The translations under genes and the position numbers were made by a program. From NCBI GenBank assembly GCA_003481775.1, contig QULU01000071.1, positions 312 through 10,768 of the forward strand: a stretch of 10,457 bases of DNA. Direction: 5' to 3'. The notes beneath the pieces are model-generated. The model did not search any database and was not told where the DNA came from. It worked only from the letters and a program-made list of their open reading frames with translations. Of the stretch, positions 7,069-10,457 are shown piece after piece (the stretch's first letter is position 1; each line of letters opens with the position of its first letter). Origin of the DNA: Clostridiaceae bacterium OM02-2AC. GTDB lineage: Bacteria; Bacillota_I; Bacilli_A; Erysipelotrichales; Erysipelotrichaceae.

Positions 7069-7632
7069 ATGGGTTTATATTTTGTAAGACATGGGCAGAC
7101 TGACTGGAATGTCAGAGGAAAGCTGCAGGGGAAAAGCGATATTGCATTGAATGAGACCGGTCGCTTACAGGCTGTGAAAACAAGAGAACAGCTGAAGCAG
7201 GTAGCTATGGATGCCATTTATTGTTCACCGCTGCAGCGTGCCAGAGAAACAGCTGAGATTATCAATGCATTGTGGGGGCTTTCCATCCAGTGTGATGAAC
7301 GCCTGATGGAGAGAAGCTTCGGTAGTATGGAAGGCGCATTGCGAAAGGATGTTCCCTTTGATGATTTGTGGGCATTTTCCTCAGCATCCATGTTTGCGGG
7401 CGGTGAGGATACCGCGCATTTCTATGAACGGGTAGAGAGCTTTTTAAGGGAGATTCTACCAGATGCACAGGACAAGGAAATTCTGATTGTAGCGCATGGC
7501 GGAGTCAGTATACCCTATCAGTGCTTCTTCGAGGGCTATGCGTGTATGGAAAATCTGAGTGATCTTATCATTGCGAATTGTGAAGTTAAGCAGTATGCGT
7601 CAAAACAAATACAGGAATTAGTGAAGGGATGA
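7069..7632 (+). CDS. Histidine phosphatase superfamily protein (phosphoglycerate-mutase-like)
   Basis: A 187-residue cytosolic protein of the branch-1 histidine phosphatase superfamily. The nucleophile motif RHG is at 7-9 (H8), the SPLQRARET block at 53-61 supplies Arg57, E81 in ERSFG is the likely acid, and the second histidine is H143 in VAHGG. It is much shorter than cofactor-dependent glycolytic phosphoglycerate mutase, which argues for a broad phosphatase (PhoE/CobC-like) rather than the glycolytic enzyme. The family forms a phosphohistidine intermediate on H8. AAAGGA lies ten bases before ATG 7069. It is the second gene of a two-gene unit with the PHP phosphoesterase, and an intrinsic terminator overlaps its last codons. 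Substrate unknown. Confidence 0.88.
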   Translation: MGLYFVRHGQTDWNVRGKLQGKSDIALNETGRLQAVKTREQLKQVAMDAIYCSPLQRARETAEIINALWGLSIQCDERLMERSFGSMEGALRKDVPFDDLWAFSSASMFAGGEDTAHFYERVESFLREILPDAQDKEILIVAHGGVSIPYQCFFEGYACMENLSDLIIANCEVKQYASKQIQELVKG

Positions 7633-7647
7633 ATGTCCCTTTTTTTC
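7624..7647 (+). terminator. Intrinsic terminator overlapping the stop codon
   Basis: AAGGGA (7624-7629) pairs with TCCCTT (7636-7641) around a six-base loop, followed by T residues to 7647. The TGA stop at 7630-7632 lies in the loop. The stem is short, so termination may be incomplete. Confidence 0.65.
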
Positions 7648-8081
7648 TTATCTGATTCAAATAATGCGGCAGCCTTCGCAAGCAGTCTGTACCGAAGGGA
7701 CACCATTTCTGTTTACAGTGGAATCTCTGCATATCCCGAAAACAGGTACGCAACAGCAAACGATTCGCAAACGGAGCTGTTTTTGATGTTTTATATAGCT
7801 GCATACCTGCTTTATTCTGTCTGTGAGCAGTTGGATTTTCTTGCTTGTTTAAGGGCTAAAAACCATGGTAAGCATTGACATAACCATGGAAAAGAATTAC
7901 AATAAAATGGTGGGTAACGATTTCTTGTGAAATATTGCACGAATAAGAAAACGGTACATATCCGCACTTGCAAATGTTGTTTAATAGAGGAGATGACATT
8001 GCAGAAACAGCTACAGCTTTCCTGAAGGGGAAGGTGGCATAAAGGTAAATCTATCATGGATTATGAGAAAGGAGAAATGAC
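7648..8081 (+). other. Spacer and long leader before the scaffold gene
   Basis: Positions 7648-7860 hold nothing I can support. An 81-codon frame from 7633 begins inside the terminator and has no SD. The promoter at 7875-7903 gives a leader of about 170 nt. This contains a stem, TGCAAATGT (7969-7977) with ACATTGCA (7996-8003) and one bulged base, and a smaller stem, CTTTCC with GGAAGG around 8017-8034. Two tiny frames are also present: 7993-8025 (10 codons) and 8056-8085 (9 codons). The stop of the second overlaps the start of the next gene as ATGA. I recognise no known riboswitch. Confidence 0.45.
7861..7903 (+). promoter_or_regulatory. Promoter with paired AACCATGG sites
   Basis: A perfect TTGACA (7875-7880) and TACAAT (7898-7903) are exactly 17 bases apart, a strong sigma-A promoter for the iron-sulfur scaffold operon. 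AACCATGG occurs at 7861-7868 and 7882-7889, 21 bases apart or two helical turns, one copy just upstream of the -35 and one in the spacer. Because CCATGG is itself symmetrical, these could be two half or whole sites for a repressor. Confidence 0.7.
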
Positions 8082-8774
8082 ATGATTTATTCAAAAGAAG
8101 TTGAAAACATGTGCACTGTAAAGTGTGGTGCGAGCCATGGATGTGCACCTATTCCTGAAGAAGGAAAATGGGTTTATTCAAGAGAAATCAAAGACATCTC
8201 TGGTTTGACACACGGTATTGGTTGGTGTGCTCCTCAGCAGGGTGCCTGCAAACTGACATTAAACGTAAAAGAAGGTATTATTGAGGAAGCTCTGATCGAA
8301 ACAATCGGATGCTCCGGTATGACTCACTCTGCTGCAATGGCAAGTGAAGCAATCGTAGGAAAGACACTGCTGGAAGCAGTTAATACAGACCTTGTTTGCG
8401 ATGCAATCAACACTGCTATGCGTGAACTGTTCTTACAGATCGTCTATGGACGTACACAGTCTGCATTCTCTGAAAACGGACTTCCTGTAGGAGCTGGTCT
8501 GGAAGACTTAGGTAAGGGTACACGTTCTCAGGTTGGTACAGTTTACTCTACCAAGGTAAAGGGACCTCGTTACCTGGATCTTGCAGAAGGATATATTCTG
8601 AAAATGGGTCTTGACGAAAACGGAGAAATCATCGGTTACGAATATGTAAACATGGGTGTCTTCATGGATGCTGTCAAGAAGGGTGTAAACGCTGAAGAAG
8701 CTTTAAACAACGCTAAGAAAACATACGGTCGTTACGCAGATGCTGTTAAGTACATCGACCCGCGACACGAATAG
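8082..8774 (+). CDS. IscU/NifU-like iron-sulfur cluster scaffold homologue
   Basis: A 230-residue protein of the group usually annotated as iron-sulfur cluster assembly scaffold protein. Residues 49-122 match the IscU core: a KLTLNVKEGIIEEA strand region, the GCSG motif with C77 equivalent to the central IscU cysteine, the following helix ending GKTLLEA, and C106 ahead of an AINTAM helix. C49 or C56 would be the first ligand. About 45 N-terminal and 110 C-terminal residues have no counterpart in IscU (about 130 residues), so it is not a housekeeping IscU. C11, C15 and C21 form an extra cysteine group. ATG 8082 has AAAGGAG seven bases upstream. The GGGtGRT gene follows after 11 bases. No cysteine desulfurase or Suf gene is present. 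Cluster binding is likely; a general scaffold role is only inferred. Confidence 0.82.
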   Translation: MIYSKEVENMCTVKCGASHGCAPIPEEGKWVYSREIKDISGLTHGIGWCAPQQGACKLTLNVKEGIIEEALIETIGCSGMTHSAAMASEAIVGKTLLEAVNTDLVCDAINTAMRELFLQIVYGRTQSAFSENGLPVGAGLEDLGKGTRSQVGTVYSTKVKGPRYLDLAEGYILKMGLDENGEIIGYEYVNMGVFMDAVKKGVNAEEALNNAKKTYGRYADAVKYIDPRHE

Positions 8775-8785
8775 GAGGAAAAATC

Positions 8786-9787
8786 ATGGCATTATTTGAA
8801 AGTTACGAAAGACGTATTGATACGATCAATAAAGTTTTAAACTCATATGGTATTTCTTCTATCGAAGAAGCAAAGAAACTGTGTGACGATTTAGGTGTTG
8901 ATGTATACAACATCGTGAAGGAAATCCAGCCAATCTGTTTTGAGAACGCTTGCTGGGCTTACATTGCTGGTGCTGCAATCGCAATCAAAAAAGGCGAAAA
9001 GAGCGCATATGATGTAGCAAAATCACTGGGTGAAGGTCTGCAGAGCTTCTGTATTCCTGGATCCGTTGCAGATGACCGCAAGGTTGGAATCGGACACGGT
9101 AACCTGGCTGCTATGCTGCTGAGCGATGAAACAAAATGTTTTGCTTTCCTTGCAGGACACGAAAGCTTTGCTGCTGCTGAGGGTGCTATCGGTATTGCAC
9201 GTAATGCAAACAAGGCACGTAAAGAACCGCTGCGCGTTATCCTGAATGGTCTGGGAAAAGATGCTGCAAAGATCATTTCTCGTATCAATGGATTTACATA
9301 TGTTGAAACTCAGTTTGATTACTTCACAGGAGAATTGAAAGAACTGTCCAGAACTGCTTATTCTCAGGGAGAAAGAGCTGCTGTAAACTGCTATGGTGTA
9401 GACGATGTTCGTGAAGGTGTTGCAGTTATGCACCACGAGGGTGTCGATGTTTCCATCACTGGTAACTCTACAAATCCTACACGTTTCCAGCACCCGGTTG
9501 CAGGTACATACAAGAAAGAATGTATCGAACAGGGCAAGAAATACTTCTCTGTAGCAAGCGGTGGTGGTACCGGACGTACCCTGCACCCAGATAACATGGC
9601 TGCTGGTCCTGCTTCTTATGGTATGACTGATACGATGGGACGTATGCACTCTGATGCACAGTTTGCAGGTTCCTCTTCTGTTCCTGCTCACGTAGAAATG
9701 ATGGGTCTGATCGGTATGGGTAATAACCCTATGGTTGGTGCCAGTGTAGCTGTAGCTGTAGCTGTTTCTGAAGCAATGAACAAATAA
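8786..9787 (+). CDS. GGGtGRT-family protein, function unknown
   Basis: A 333-residue protein with the exact defining motif GGGTGRT at 259-265 of the GGGtGRT family, a conserved family without a known reaction. It is predicted cytosolic, with no signal peptide and no clear membrane helix; the hydrophobic Ala/Ile stretches around 58-67 and the Val/Ala C-terminus (about 318-330) look like buried helices. Other notable blocks are IGHGNLAAMLL (102-112), AGHESFAAAEGAIG (123-136) and MHHEGVDVSITGNSTNPTR (215-233), rich in Gly, His and Asn as in active-site loops. Seven cysteines are present (33, 51, 56, 89, 118, 202, 246). TAGGAGG overlaps the stop of the scaffold gene, so the two are translated from one message. 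The recurrent pairing suggests that the scaffold-like protein serves this one. Biochemical role unknown. Confidence 0.9.
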   Translation: MALFESYERRIDTINKVLNSYGISSIEEAKKLCDDLGVDVYNIVKEIQPICFENACWAYIAGAAIAIKKGEKSAYDVAKSLGEGLQSFCIPGSVADDRKVGIGHGNLAAMLLSDETKCFAFLAGHESFAAAEGAIGIARNANKARKEPLRVILNGLGKDAAKIISRINGFTYVETQFDYFTGELKELSRTAYSQGERAAVNCYGVDDVREGVAVMHHEGVDVSITGNSTNPTRFQHPVAGTYKKECIEQGKKYFSVASGGGTGRTLHPDNMAAGPASYGMTDTMGRMHSDAQFAGSSSVPAHVEMMGLIGMGNNPMVGASVAVAVAVSEAMNK

Positions 9788-9795
9788 TAAACGAG

Positions 9796-9821
9796 AAAGC
9801 CTTTGAAAAAAGGCTTTTTTT
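9796..9821 (+). terminator. Intrinsic terminator of the scaffold/GGGtGRT operon
   Basis: A perfect 9-bp stem, AAAGCCTTT (9796-9804) with AAAGGCTTT (9809-9817), closed by a GAAA loop, runs into T residues to 9821. AAACGA (9789-9794) and TCGTTT (9821-9826) extend the stem imperfectly. It begins eight bases after the stop codon. Confidence 0.9.
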
Positions 9822-10457
9822 CGTTTATGGAAGGGGGAAGCGCATGGAAATGCAGGGGGTTCCTATAAAATTCCTACATCTGTATTCCTGTATGATTTAT
9901 CAAGCGTGAAGCCATTTCGGCTTTTAGCGGCATATGAATAGCAATCGGAATCAAAAGGAGCTGCACTGATTGATTTATGAAGAAGCTCTCCCCTTATCTT
10001 TTGCACAGGAATTTCATCCATCCCCTTTGTCCATGCTTTCCTAGCTGAAAGTCTGCAATGTAAATAGCGAATGCATGCAATCCATTGGAAGCCGTATCCG
10101 ATCCAAACCGCAGAAGGATTCGTATGGAAGGCAGTACAACAGGCTGTGTCTGGAGGCTGACTGTGATCCAAAAACAGCATGCCCCTGATTGGCTGTGGCA
10201 ATGCAGCGGCTAACGAATCTGTTCCTCTGTATTTAAACTTTTTTCAGTATGCTTCTATTTTTAAGCTGGTACGCTCTGTTGTCACTTTTCCTTCTTCCTT
10301 TTTTACTGAAAGAAGCAGGTTGCGGTAACGGTTTTCGGGCATACTGAGATACATAGAAGGATGATTTATGCGGTGTTGTGTTTGTAAAAGTAAAAATTTA
10401 TCAAAAAGATTCGCTGAAGTGAAAAGTTAAATTCCACTTTCAAAAGGCGAATAAAAA
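9822..10457. other. Right-hand region without a convincing gene
   Basis: No frame here has a start codon with a proper SD and protein-like content of useful length. A 112-codon minus-strand frame (9863-10201) starts only at TTG, lacks an SD and is rich in Cys, His and Trp without a recognisable pattern. It could be chance or a decayed gene. Two tiny plus-strand frames exist: 10249-10347 (32 codons, hydrophobic, no SD) and 10368-10430 (20 codons, SD-like GAAGGA six bases upstream, CCVC near its start). The last 80 bases are A+T-rich and may be the leader of a gene beyond the edge. Confidence 0.4.

Noticed and set aside
7633..7878. 81-codon plus-strand frame
   Set aside because: It starts inside the terminator of the preceding gene, lacks an SD, and runs into the promoter of the next operon.
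9863..10201. 112-codon minus-strand frame
   Set aside because: The first start is TTG without an SD, composition is atypical, and no family is recognised; kept only as a note in the regional entry.
10244..10347. 9-bp inverted repeat TCAGTATGC / GCATACTGA flanking a micro-ORF, as possible mobile-element ends
   Set aside because: About one such 9-bp pair is expected by chance in a region this long, and there is no target duplication or longer match.

Overview
The window looks like a stretch of chromosome from an anaerobic low-to-moderate G+C Firmicute. Genes have strong AGGAGG-type ribosome binding sites and sigma-A-like TTGACA/TATAAT promoters. The combination of a BmrR-like regulator, a two-gene ABC exporter and an IscU-like/GGGtGRT pair is typical of gut clostridia. 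An Erysipelotrichaceae-like (Clostridium innocuum-type) source is my best guess, but this is inference, not proof. I see no rRNA, tRNA, CRISPR array, phage gene or intact insertion sequence.

Layout. (1) Positions 1-190 hold a compact RNA locus. A minus-strand promoter and terminator define a predicted antisense RNA of about 62 nt. It converges on a plus-strand message that carries a very strong Shine-Dalgarno (SD) sequence, and the two share a 9-bp direct repeat. This is the architecture of par/fst-like type I toxin-antitoxin loci. (2) Positions 271-4675 hold a divergent drug-efflux module: a MerR-family regulator on the minus strand, a 19-bp-spacer MerR-type promoter with a near-perfect 21-bp dyad, and two translationally coupled ABC half-transporters. 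Their motifs show a heterodimer with one degenerate ATP site. (3) Positions 4676-5181 are non-coding, with one good terminator. (4) Positions 5182-6184 hold two small unrecognised genes, one on each strand, separated by a promoter-rich spacer. (5) Positions 6207-7647 are a clean transcription unit with promoter, PHP-domain phosphoesterase, histidine-phosphatase-superfamily protein and terminator. (6) Positions 7861-9821 are a second clean unit with promoter, long leader, IscU/NifU-like iron-sulfur scaffold homologue, GGGtGRT-family protein and terminator. Its codon choice suggests high expression. (7) Positions 9822-10457 have no convincing gene.

How parts work together. The regulator probably senses a hydrophobic or cationic compound and switches on the exporter while repressing itself, because the regulator's own -10 lies on the exporter's -10 and its predicted start site lies inside the operator. 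The two phosphatases are probably co-transcribed and act on unknown small phosphoesters. The scaffold-like and GGGtGRT proteins are a recurrent pair of unknown function, and I regard them as the most promising undescribed biology here, together with the small antisense RNA locus at the left edge.
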